Assembly: GCA_039208045.1 (NCBI GenBank)
Contig: JBCCRH010000067.1
Coordinates: forward strand, 1-18,112
From: JBCCRH01 sp039208045
GTDB taxonomy: Bacteria > Bacteroidota > Bacteroidia > Chitinophagales > Saprospiraceae
Length of the DNA stretch: 18,112 bases
Direction of reading: 5' to 3'
Part shown: one piece after another, positions 4,868 through 12,422 of the stretch
Position numbering within the stretch: the first letter of the stretch is position 1
Layout of the letters: each line of letters opens with the position of its first letter
Translations under genes and position numbers: made by a program
The notes under the pieces: model-generated
Seen by the model: the letters and a program-made list of their open reading frames with translations, nothing else
Told to the model about the DNA's origin: nothing
The model's database searches: none

Positions 4868-7771
4868 CTATCGCTTAATTATCAATCGTTTAGCTGACTG
4901 CGCATTTGCCGTCTCTATCCGGTAATTGTACACGCCATCCACTGCAAAATCTGTTGCTTTTATGATCCACTGATGATGGCCCTTATCAAAATCGGCAGTC
5001 TGCTCTAGTACTAACTTCCCAGCCAAATCATACACACTCAAGCGCGCCCAGCCACTTTCTTCCATAAAGAATGGAACCATAGAAGTTTTATCAAAAGGAT
5101 TGGGTTGGTTCTGATACAACGTAAAAGCGGTAGGATCAGCAGTTGTTGTAGTGCTCCCCCACTGAATAGCAATTGGTTCTAAACTTGAGTCATAGGCAGC
5201 TGCCAGCATAGCATCGGCAGAAAGGCCAATCGCACTGCTTACCGGCACAGCCTCCAGAGCCGTAATATTGAGTACCAAAAGTGGCATCTTCGCTTCAAGC
5301 GTAGCACTTCCATTCCAACTAGCACGTACCAATTGCCCAACTTCATCTAAGGCAAAGTTGTTGGCATTCATATTGGGCAAGGCTCCTACTTCGACAGATT
5401 GGATGCTTACCAATTCTGCATCATAATCTAAGGCAAACTGAAATCCTTCAATGGCCTGTAGCCTATCGGCAGCAACAGGTATTTGATAGCTCTCCCCCGC
5501 TTCCATCACCATATCTTGTACGGAGATGGGTAGAATAGTTGCCAGGCTTCTATCATCAACAGCCTGCTCACCACCAACATTCAATATCGCGTCCTCCGTT
5601 ACATCGCCCACCTTAATGGCCACATAAGCTCTATCGAAATCTTTAGACAAAACATCAAAGGTCTCGTTGGCTTCAGGGAAGCTTTCAGCAAGTGGGCTAT
5701 CAGGATTTTCGAATTCATAATCAGCTGCTACGAATCGCCAAATGGTATTGTTTGGGAAAGCAGTAGATACTGAAAGTACTACCTTTCTGATTTCTATAAT
5801 GTCAGATACAGAGATCGCTCCACTATTGTCCACATCTGCTGCAATATGCTTATAAGGAGAAGACAAAGACTGAACCCCCAGAATATGGCGTTGAATCCTA
5901 ATGATATCCAGAGTGCTTACACCATTATTAGCAGCATCTATCCGTTCAGCAGTCAATGATTCTGCATCACAAGCAGCTACCAAACCAAAGAATACATTAC
6001 CGTCCGTATCGGAATTCAGGCTCGAAGTAGTACCATTTACCGTAAGGGAAACATTTACATCCGACACCGGCTGACCGCTCTCTGTTGCAAAACTGCTCCC
6101 TACAGTTGATGTCATATTATCACAAATCTCATCATGGGACATCGACTCGAACACATCATCCTGCATCAAGGTGATACCTGTATTGTCCATAATCACATCG
6201 TGCATGGTGCGGGTCTTTATCCAATTTTTTTCTTCTTCATTTAGCACGGGATCGTTCTCATAATAGAAGCGATCTCCTTCACGCAGATCACCAAACTGCT
6301 GCTTCAAAATGGCCATAATGGTAGGGCCAAACAAGTGATTGTTAGTAGGTGCTTCTGCCAGTAAACCAACCCACGCATCGATATTGTTAAGATCTGCATA
6401 AAGCGAAATCAGTGTAGAAAACACCTGTGGATCAGGATTAATCTGCTGAAAAAAGCTGTAGCGCCCTAGTCCATAAAACTCGCGAATCGAATTAAAATCA
6501 GGTAAACCACGTTCTCTACCTCTATTGATGTTAATAGCCGCTAAATCTAAACCGCCAATCCCCGCTTCGGGAGGACCAAACAGGAAGTTGCGTACATCAT
6601 CAATAATCTTTGCGTCTGCACGCTGCTGCGTCTGCGTAGCCATGCCTTTTATAAAAGGATCTAAACCGCCGTTGGCAACTAATGCAAGCGGGCGGAAGAA
6701 AATATCTCTCAGTGCTATCGTGCCATCTTGCATAGGATTTCCATCGTTGTCCATCACCACCAGATCACCACTAAGAAGGGTGTGTCCTAAACGAAAAGCC
6801 GCAGCCGTAAACAGATTAGAAACTTGTGGAATACGACTATCGTCGTACCCTTGATAAGGCTCCATTTCTACCCCTATTACAGGTAACCATTCTTCATAAG
6901 TGATTGCAGCAATCATGCCTCCTACCATTTTTCTGGCATGCTGATAAAGCTGCTCATCGTTCCAATCGGGATGCTGAATGAGTAATTCATCACATACGCG
7001 ATTGTGCTCTCTTACAAAGAGCGTATGAAAGGCTAGTAAAAGTACGTTTTCATTCGCACGTGGATCCCCTGCTATAAAGAACTTCTCAGCAACACCCACA
7101 GCATCATCCATATGCGGCGCACTTGGGTCGATCGCTCCATCCTGCTCTCCATCAAGTGTGTTGAAAGGCAAAAAATTACCCGCAGACACTTTCAGTTTTC
7201 CGTCTTCAAAGGAACGTAGCCAATCAGCACGCTCCTGATCAGAACCATACACGCCTGAACCATCAATAAAGGCAGTGATCTCATTGGGGTGCTGCCGTGG
7301 ATTCTGAGGATCGGTACCGGTGGTAGGGTCAAAAGCATTGCGCATCATTGGGATGACGGCAGAGCCTAAGCCAAGGGGATCAAAAGAAGGATCACCCGCA
7401 GGTACGGGCACAATAGCCGGTTCCGGTCCATCTGGCGTTAGCCCAAAATCATGATCGATAAACTGGCCCCATACCCAAATAAAATCACTGAGCTCCATGA
7501 CGTCTCCCAGTAGCGCATTTTGTGCAAATAAGGCATTGCTGATTACACGTGGGTTCGGGCGATTAGCACCATTAGGTGCCGACATCTCATCAGCATAAGC
7601 ATTGCCAGTAAGCCGGAGAATATTGGTGTGTGCTCTTCCCCAGTCTGGATTACTGAGGTTATTTTGGCTTCCATCGATCGTACGATAGAGGTTGACATCT
7701 AACGTGCCTTGTGCTAGAACGGCAACGCTACATGCAAGAAAAAAGATAAATAGTAAAGGTCGTCTTTGCAT
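4868..7771 (-). CDS. Secreted animal-type heme peroxidase with dockerin-like, cohesin-like and T9SS sorting domains
   Basis: A 967-residue exported protein with a signal peptide at 1-20 (FFLACSVAVLAQ). Residues about 27-545 form an animal haem peroxidase (peroxinectin/MPO-like) domain: Q103, D106, distal H107 and Ca-ligand-type D108 in WGQFIDHD; R238 and E241 in GDPRANEN, equivalent to MPO R239/E242; then REHNR (254-258); and proximal H330 in AAFRLGHTLL. It should use H2O2 to oxidise halides or organic substrates outside the cell. Residues about 603-670 carry two dockerin-like segments (AANNGVSTLDIIRIQRHILG; ADVDNSGAISVSDIIEIRKV). Residues about 745-875 resemble a cohesin fold. Residues 881-967 are a T9SS sorting domain (LYQNQPNPF ... 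YDLAGKLV ... KRLIIKR). The usual RGRDHG motif reads RGRERG (418-422). The substrate is unknown. Confidence 0.93.
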   Translation of the reverse strand: MQRRPLLFIFFLACSVAVLAQGTLDVNLYRTIDGSQNNLSNPDWGRAHTNILRLTGNAYADEMSAPNGANRPNPRVISNALFAQNALLGDVMELSDFIWVWGQFIDHDFGLTPDGPEPAIVPVPAGDPSFDPLGLGSAVIPMMRNAFDPTTGTDPQNPRQHPNEITAFIDGSGVYGSDQERADWLRSFEDGKLKVSAGNFLPFNTLDGEQDGAIDPSAPHMDDAVGVAEKFFIAGDPRANENVLLLAFHTLFVREHNRVCDELLIQHPDWNDEQLYQHARKMVGGMIAAITYEEWLPVIGVEMEPYQGYDDSRIPQVSNLFTAAAFRLGHTLLSGDLVVMDNDGNPMQDGTIALRDIFFRPLALVANGGLDPFIKGMATQTQQRADAKIIDDVRNFLFGPPEAGIGGLDLAAININRGRERGLPDFNSIREFYGLGRYSFFQQINPDPQVFSTLISLYADLNNIDAWVGLLAEAPTNNHLFGPTIMAILKQQFGDLREGDRFYYENDPVLNEEEKNWIKTRTMHDVIMDNTGITLMQDDVFESMSHDEICDNMTSTVGSSFATESGQPVSDVNVSLTVNGTTSSLNSDTDGNVFFGLVAACDAESLTAERIDAANNGVSTLDIIRIQRHILGVQSLSSPYKHIAADVDNSGAISVSDIIEIRKVVLSVSTAFPNNTIWRFVAADYEFENPDSPLAESFPEANETFDVLSKDFDRAYVAIKVGDVTEDAILNVGGEQAVDDRSLATILPISVQDMVMEAGESYQIPVAADRLQAIEGFQFALDYDAELVSIQSVEVGALPNMNANNFALDEVGQLVRASWNGSATLEAKMPLLVLNITALEAVPVSSAIGLSADAMLAAAYDSSLEPIAIQWGSTTTTADPTAFTLYQNQPNPFDKTSMVPFFMEESGWARLSVYDLAGKLVLEQTADFDKGHHQWIIKATDFAVDGVYNYRIETANAQSAKRLIIKR

Positions 7772-7887
7772 AGCTACTATTTTTGATTCACGGGAAATTT
7801 TATAGCTAAATAATATAATTTGTCTTAACAGAATAGCTTCGCTAATGCTTTTGTACTTAAACGTTGTGTTGTTACTATTACTTTTAT

Positions 7888-8067
7888 GGTATGTATGCCG
7901 AACAGGGAATTCTTAATCTCAAGGCGATGGAGAAGACGGCAACAAAAATAGTCTATTGAGATCAATAATGAATGATTTTTGTCTTCCTTTTTGTTAGCTT
8001 TTTGCCATTTTCTAACAAAAAGTGGTCATCGCGTTGAAGCCTGCGCTAGCTTGTTAGTACACATACC
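7888..8067. repeat. Degenerate long palindromic element (family C)
   Basis: About 180 bp with imperfect inverted ends: GGTATGTATGC on the left against GGTATGTGTAC (reverse complement of the right end). An internal pair is in register: TCAAGGCGATG at 7919-7929 (offset 31) and CATCGCGTTGA at 8027-8037 (offset 30), matching at 10 of 11 positions. Near the right arm CTTTTTGTTAG (7987-7997) and CTAACAAAAAG (8012-8022) form a perfect hairpin. Size and arm arrangement resemble elements A and B, so this may be an old decayed relative. The mismatches make this less certain. Confidence 0.4.
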
Positions 8068-8099
8068 GAGCAAATTACAATAAAAAAAATTGATTTGTG

Positions 8100-8115
8100 G
8101 GTGAGAAATCTCACC
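8100..8115. promoter_or_regulatory. Perfect 7-2-7 palindrome, possible operator
   Basis: GGTGAGA-AA-TCTCACC is a perfect 16-bp inverted repeat in the middle of the divergent intergenic region, closely followed by ATAGAT/ATCTAT (8119-8124 and 8134-8139). This is the size and symmetry of a dimeric repressor site, but no cognate regulator can be named, and no T-run follows that would make it a terminator. Confidence 0.25.
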
Positions 8116-8265
8116 ACGATAGATTAACAATTTATCTATGTATATGGTCACGAAGACGGCCACCAATACCTACAAAACTAGTCACAAAAATGTCAAAACC
8201 TAGCTGCGCTGCTAGCAAGCTGCATTCTGAAGGCCTATGCACTGGGTTATTTTAGTTGGACGAAG

Positions 8266-8296
8266 TTTAATTTGACGATATATTTAGATACTTTTG
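8266..8296 (+). promoter_or_regulatory. Bacteroidota-type promoter candidate
   Basis: TACTTTTG (8289-8296) is an exact TAnnTTTG -7 box. The -33 element is either TTTA at 8266-8269 with the classical 19-bp spacing, or a perfect TTTG at 8271-8274 with a short 14-bp spacing. Transcription would start near 8302, toward the hairpins at 8358-8449 and the barrel-protein gene at 8518. Confidence 0.45.
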
Positions 8297-8301
8297 TTAC
8301 C

Positions 8302-8449
8302 TGAATACGAAACTAACGTCTACAAAATGTAAGATACACAATAGGTTAATGAGTGGTTTGGTTATTGGTACCAGCTACTCAATAACCAACACAACAGTCG
8401 GGTGATTTCTTTGATCGGGAAGGACAACTACAGTTGTCTTTCCTTTTTT
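8302..8449 (+). ncRNA. Candidate small RNA or attenuated leader
   Basis: About 148 nt between the promoter candidate (8266-8296) and an intrinsic-terminator-like hairpin. It contains a perfect 10-bp stem, TTGGTTATTG (8358-8367) with CAATAACCAA (8380-8389), loop of 12 nt. No open frame of note and no Shine-Dalgarno are seen. If the terminator is efficient, this is a stand-alone small RNA of no family I recognise. If it is conditional, this is an attenuator leader for the outer-membrane protein gene, whose ATG is 69 bp past the T-run. Boundaries are inferred, not observed. Confidence 0.3.
8418..8449 (+). terminator. Intrinsic-terminator-like hairpin upstream of the barrel gene
   Basis: GGAAGGACAAC (8418-8428) pairs with GTTGTCTTTCC (8433-8443) through 11 pairs including one G-U, with a TACA loop, followed at once by TTTTTT (8444-8449). 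This is textbook intrinsic-terminator geometry on the plus strand, yet no plus-strand protein gene lies upstream in the gap. That is the reason to suspect a small RNA or attenuator. Confidence 0.6.
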
Positions 8450-8517
8450 CATGTGCCTCCCCTTACCAATTGTCGGCCACCAGCACACCCTGATGTAATT
8501 TTTCGCGTTATTGCAGT

Positions 8518-11500
8518 ATGGTAGCACTTCTGGTTCGTGCACGAATAGTAGGACTTTTCCTAATATTTCTCAGCCTGGCATTCAATCTACTGGCTCAGTC
8601 TTCTTCGCTCAGCAATGAGCGCCAACAGACGGTACTACCTACGCCATATCCTCAGCGCATCGATTCACTCACTATACTACCCTACACCCTTCAAATAGTA
8701 GATCTCCAAACAGGGAATCCAGTCGATACAGCGGCGTATACCATTAAGCAAAATATGCTGGTCTGGACAAGTCCACCAAAAGATTCTGTGCAGCTCAACT
8801 ATCGAGTATTGGCCTTTGACTTAAGTAGAAAATTTCGCCACCTGGATACCGCTAAGTTGACAGCTGGTGCCAAAGATGGCGTTATCGGATTTAACTACAA
8901 TCCATATGCCCAAGAGGAAAAAATGATTGACTTCAAGGCGCTCAACTACAATGGGAATTTTTCGCGCGGCATCTCTTTTGGTAACAATCAAGACTTGGTG
9001 CTCAATTCGCGCTTCAACCTACAGTTGGCTGGAGATTTAGGGGATGGATTTGAAATTTTGGCGGCTATCACCGATGAAAATATTCCCCTACAGCCGCAAG
9101 GCAATACCCAACAGCTGCGTGAATTCGACAGAATTTTCATCCAGCTTTCTAAAGACGATAATAAGCTAATTGCTGGCGACTACGAGCTACTGCGCCCCAA
9201 TAGCTATTTTATGAATTACTATAAAAAATTGCAGGGTGCTACTTTCAGTACTGTACTAGAACCCTTCGAAGCGGGGGCACTTTCGGTAGAGGGAAGTGTA
9301 GCTATAGCGCGTGGTAAATTTGCGCGCAACCTGATTGCACAGCAGGAAGGCAACCAAGGACCCTACAAATTGCGAGGCAATGAGGGGGAGCGCTTTATCA
9401 TCGTATTGGCTGGTACAGAAAAGGTCTGGATTGATGGCGAGCTCCTTACACGAGGGATCGAACGCGATTACATCATCGACTACAACAGGGGCGAACTTAC
9501 CTTTACCAATCGACGCTTGATCACCAAGGATAGCCGAATCGTAGTGGAATTTGAATATTCTGTACAGAATTACCTACGCACCCTCTATGCCACTAATGCT
9601 ACCTATCAGCTAGATGATTTCCGCCTTTATTTTAACCTCTACAACGAACAAGATAGCAAGACCTCTACCGGTAATCTCAATCTTAGCAATGAGCAAAGAG
9701 CCATCCTAAGTGCGGCAGGAGATAATCTTTTTTCTTCTGTCGTACCCAGTATTGATAGCTTGACAGAAGCCAACGAATTTCGGACCACCTACGAACTGGT
9801 GGATACCACCCTTAGTTGTGGGGGCATCGACACTAGCTTTCAGTTTTTGCGCTTTTCTACCAATCCAGAACTCGCCGTGTATACTGCTCGTTTCTCTTTT
9901 GTAGGGGCCAACCAAGGCGACTATATCCTCGATAATGAACAAACAGCTAACGAACGGGTCTACCGCTTTGTAGCGCCCGATCCTATTACTTGCCAGCCGC
10001 AGGGCGACTATGCTCCTTTGGTGCAACTGGTGCCTCCGCAGCAGCGGCAGCTGCTCACCTTTGGTGGCGAGTATACTTTTGGTAAAAATTCCAGCGCACA
10101 GGTAGAAGTAGCAATTAGCCAGAACGATCTAAACCGCTTTTCTACCTTAGATAGTGAGAACGATCAGGGGATTGCTGCTTACGCAAAATTTAATAGGCGT
10201 TTTAAGTTGGGCAAAGATTCGAGTCGCTGGGCGCTTAGTACCGATTTAGCCTATGAGCTGGTACAAGAGCACTTCCAGCCCCTCAACCCCTACCGCTCCC
10301 CCGATTTCCTACGCGACTGGAACTTGGCTAATGTGCAAGGCATTGGCACCGTCGACCCCGCCCAGGAGCAGCTCATCCGAGCAGACCTCCAGCTACTGCG
10401 CCAGGGCTGGGGGCAATTAGGCTACAGCCTTAGTAGCTTTACGCGCGATTCGATCTACTCCGGTTTTAGGCACCAGTTCAATGGCCTGCTGCGCCGCGAT
10501 GGCTGGGAACTCCTAGCTGATGCGAGCTTGCTTAACACCACAGAAACTGACCGAAGCACCCAGTTTTTTCGACCCAAGCTGCGACTCAGCAAAACCTTTA
10601 AACAACTCGACAACTGGCAGGTGGGATTGTACGGAGAACGTGAGAAGAGCGACCGCTTCGCCCTCAATAGTGATACCCTGCAAGCCAGTAGCTTCTTTTA
10701 CGACCTCTTTCAAGCATTCATAAAAAGCCCAGCAGATAAAGGCTACCAGTTGGGGGTACAATACGATCAGCGCAATGATTATGCCCCGGTCAGCGAAACA
10801 TACGAGGCTTCCTTTTTAGCCCGCGAACTCAATATCAATGGCGAATGGAAAGCCAAGCGATCGGTGCGCCTGGGCGGCAATTTTACCTACCGTGCGCTAG
10901 AAGTCATAGACAGCACCCTGGCTAACCAACGCCCCGCTTCCACCTTTCTAGGCCGATTCGATATTAATTTTAACTTTTGGAAAGGGGCCGTTTTATCAAA
11001 TACCACCTACGAGATTGGCTCGGGACAAGAACCCAAGCAAGAATTTACTTATGTAGAAGTGCAGCAAGGCACAGGCACCCACGTCTGGCTCGATTCACTA
11101 TATAATAACGATGGCAAAATACAGCCCAATGAAATGGAGATTGCCCCCTTCCAAGACTTAGCCAATTACATTCGTATCACCACCATCACCGATGAATTTA
11201 TCCGAACCGACAACGTCAACCTCAATCAAAGCCTCCGTCTCAACCCCAAAGCGATTTGGTTTAACGCTACTGGCTGGAAAAAGGTACTGAGCAAATTTTC
11301 TACCGTCAGCACCCTGAAAATCAATCGCAAAACACAGCAAGCCCCCGGCGTTGATGCCTGGAATCCCTTCCAACTGGGTATCGCCGATAGTGCTTTGGTG
11401 TCGGTCAATTCTAACATCCGAAACATCCTCTTCTTCAACCGCAATAATCCCACTTATGACCTCCAACTCGGGCAAACCGACAATTGGAGCAAGATTGTAC

Positions 11501-12051
11501 AAACCACCGGTTTCGAAAGCCGACGCCTACAAGAATATTACTTCCGCACCCGCATCAACTTTGGCCAGCAGTTTAGCGGCCGCGCCAACTACACCTTCGG
11601 CACTCGCAACAGCGATTCCGAATTTTTCAACAACAAAGATTTCAACATCGAATTCTATCGCGTAGAACCCGAACTCATCTACCAGCCCAATCGCAACTTC
11701 CGCACCAGCCTCACCTACTTTTTTCAAAACGACCAAAATACCCTCGGCGAGCTCCAGGAATCCGCCAATCAGCACAACCTCCAGCTCGAAGCCGTCTTCA
11801 ACCCCTCCATCAAAACCTCCCTCCGCCTCGATTTTTCCGTCATCGATATCGCCTTTGATGGCGTCCCCAACTCCCCCGTCGGCTTCGCCATCCTCAACGG
11901 CCTCCAAAATGGCCAAAACTACCTCTGGAACCTTAGCCTAGATCGCCAGATCGGCAAGAATATCCAGCTCCGCCTCAGCTACCAAGGCCGCAAGACGGGC
12001 ACTGCCCCGATAGTACACGTAGGGAATGCACAGGTGTCGGCGAATTTTTAG
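8518..12051 (+). CDS. Large outer-membrane beta-barrel surface protein of unknown function
   Basis: An 1177-residue protein with an N-terminal signal peptide (hydrophobic about 10-26, ending FNLLAQ). A conserved-looking block at about 136-225 contains NYNGNFSRGISFGNNQD, LAAITDENIPLQPQGN and RPNSYFMNYYKKLQGATF. It is followed at about 277-350 by EGNQGPYKLRG, KVWIDGELLTRG, DYIIDYNRGELTFTNRR and SRIVVEFEYS. I recognise this combination only as a Bacteroidota envelope protein usually left hypothetical. The remaining roughly 800 residues are alternating polar/aromatic strands ending in VSANF, a terminal Phe typical of Omp85/BamA-inserted barrels. It therefore probably sits in the outer membrane. 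No T9SS sorting domain or TonB plug motif is seen. Codon use shifts along the gene: the 3' third is much richer in C-ending codons. Confidence 0.8.
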   Translation: MVALLVRARIVGLFLIFLSLAFNLLAQSSSLSNERQQTVLPTPYPQRIDSLTILPYTLQIVDLQTGNPVDTAAYTIKQNMLVWTSPPKDSVQLNYRVLAFDLSRKFRHLDTAKLTAGAKDGVIGFNYNPYAQEEKMIDFKALNYNGNFSRGISFGNNQDLVLNSRFNLQLAGDLGDGFEILAAITDENIPLQPQGNTQQLREFDRIFIQLSKDDNKLIAGDYELLRPNSYFMNYYKKLQGATFSTVLEPFEAGALSVEGSVAIARGKFARNLIAQQEGNQGPYKLRGNEGERFIIVLAGTEKVWIDGELLTRGIERDYIIDYNRGELTFTNRRLITKDSRIVVEFEYSVQNYLRTLYATNATYQLDDFRLYFNLYNEQDSKTSTGNLNLSNEQRAILSAAGDNLFSSVVPSIDSLTEANEFRTTYELVDTTLSCGGIDTSFQFLRFSTNPELAVYTARFSFVGANQGDYILDNEQTANERVYRFVAPDPITCQPQGDYAPLVQLVPPQQRQLLTFGGEYTFGKNSSAQVEVAISQNDLNRFSTLDSENDQGIAAYAKFNRRFKLGKDSSRWALSTDLAYELVQEHFQPLNPYRSPDFLRDWNLANVQGIGTVDPAQEQLIRADLQLLRQGWGQLGYSLSSFTRDSIYSGFRHQFNGLLRRDGWELLADASLLNTTETDRSTQFFRPKLRLSKTFKQLDNWQVGLYGEREKSDRFALNSDTLQASSFFYDLFQAFIKSPADKGYQLGVQYDQRNDYAPVSETYEASFLARELNINGEWKAKRSVRLGGNFTYRALEVIDSTLANQRPASTFLGRFDINFNFWKGAVLSNTTYEIGSGQEPKQEFTYVEVQQGTGTHVWLDSLYNNDGKIQPNEMEIAPFQDLANYIRITTITDEFIRTDNVNLNQSLRLNPKAIWFNATGWKKVLSKFSTVSTLKINRKTQQAPGVDAWNPFQLGIADSALVSVNSNIRNILFFNRNNPTYDLQLGQTDNWSKIVQTTGFESRRLQEYYFRTRINFGQQFSGRANYTFGTRNSDSEFFNNKDFNIEFYRVEPELIYQPNRNFRTSLTYFFQNDQNTLGELQESANQHNLQLEAVFNPSIKTSLRLDFSVIDIAFDGVPNSPVGFAILNGLQNGQNYLWNLSLDRQIGKNIQLRLSYQGRKTGTAPIVHVGNAQVSANF

Positions 12052-12100
12052 GCTCCTCGACCATCTACACCTGATAGCCGACAAAGGCCAACATTAAAAT

Positions 12101-12131
12101 TTTTAGGAACCCCACTAGATCATTAATTTTG
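12101..12131 (+). promoter_or_regulatory. Possible promoter for the metalloprotease gene
   Basis: TAATTTTG (12124-12131) matches the TAnnTTTG -7 box, and TTTT (12101-12104) lies 19 bp upstream as a 3-of-4 match to TTTG. Use of this promoter would give a leader of about 285 nt that includes the whole of palindromic element B. The AT-rich setting makes chance matches likely. Confidence 0.3.
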
Positions 12132-12196
12132 CAAATGCCCCTCGATCATTGGCAAACAATTGCGGAGTCAATGGTATTTAACTTACCGAATGATAT

Positions 12197-12381
12197 TAGA
12201 CTTGTTCCGCCGGTCGCGAATGAGTGAAAGCGTAGCAAATTTTATTCTGAACAAGGCAAAAAACGCAGGCGATGCCTAAGCATCCTGAGTAAGCTTTTGC
12301 CAGCGGCAAAAAGAGCGCTAACGCAGTGCAGGATAAAATTTTGCCGCTTGCAGCCATTTAGTGACCGGCGAAACAAGTCTA
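12197..12381. repeat. Long palindromic intergenic repeat, family B
   Basis: A 185-bp element with inverted ends TAGACTTGTTCCGCCGGTC (left) and the reverse complement of the right end, differing at one of 19 positions. An inner in-register pair GCAAATTTTAT (12235) and ATAAAATTTTGC (ending 12344) extends the hairpin. The ends are unrelated to family A, but the centre is alike: AAGGCAAAAAACGCAGGC (12253-12270) against A's AAGGCGAAAAACGTAGGC, and AGCTTTTGCC against A's GGCTTTTCAA on the other side. This suggests a shared ancestral core with exchanged ends. It is non-coding; a minus-strand open frame across it is an artefact of the palindrome. Confidence 0.75.
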
Positions 12382-12422
12382 TTAATAAAATGACTATTTT
12401 AAATATATAAACCAAAACTGTT

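Larger units (their letters stand above)
7772..8517. other. 746-bp intergenic region between divergent surface-protein genes
   Basis: No protein-coding gene is visible here. The gap contains, in order, a degenerate palindromic element (7888-8067), a perfect 7-2-7 palindrome (8100-8115), an ATAGAT/ATCTAT inverted repeat (8119-8139), a promoter candidate (8266-8296), a 10-bp hairpin (8358-8389) and an intrinsic-terminator-like hairpin (8418-8449). A minus-strand TAGTTTTG at 8180-8173 could be the -7 box of the peroxidase promoter, but it lacks a good -33 partner. Confidence 0.6.
12052..12422. other. Intergenic region carrying element B
   Basis: The gap between two co-directional genes. Half of it is the palindromic element at 12197-12381. 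Before that lies a possible promoter (12101-12131); I see no convincing intrinsic terminator for the barrel gene. The last 41 bp before the protease ATG are AT-rich with no clear ribosome binding site. Confidence 0.5.

Noticed and set aside
8341..8449. A tRNA-like fold in the candidate small RNA
   Set aside because: The hairpins do not form a cloverleaf, and no T-loop or acceptor-stem sequence with proper spacing is present.
11527..11916. A 129-codon antisense frame rich in Glu, Gly, Val and Asp
   Set aside because: It is a mirror of the C-ending codon run in the barrel gene, which turns into GAx/GGx/GTx codons on the other strand. The sense frame has clear barrel strands.
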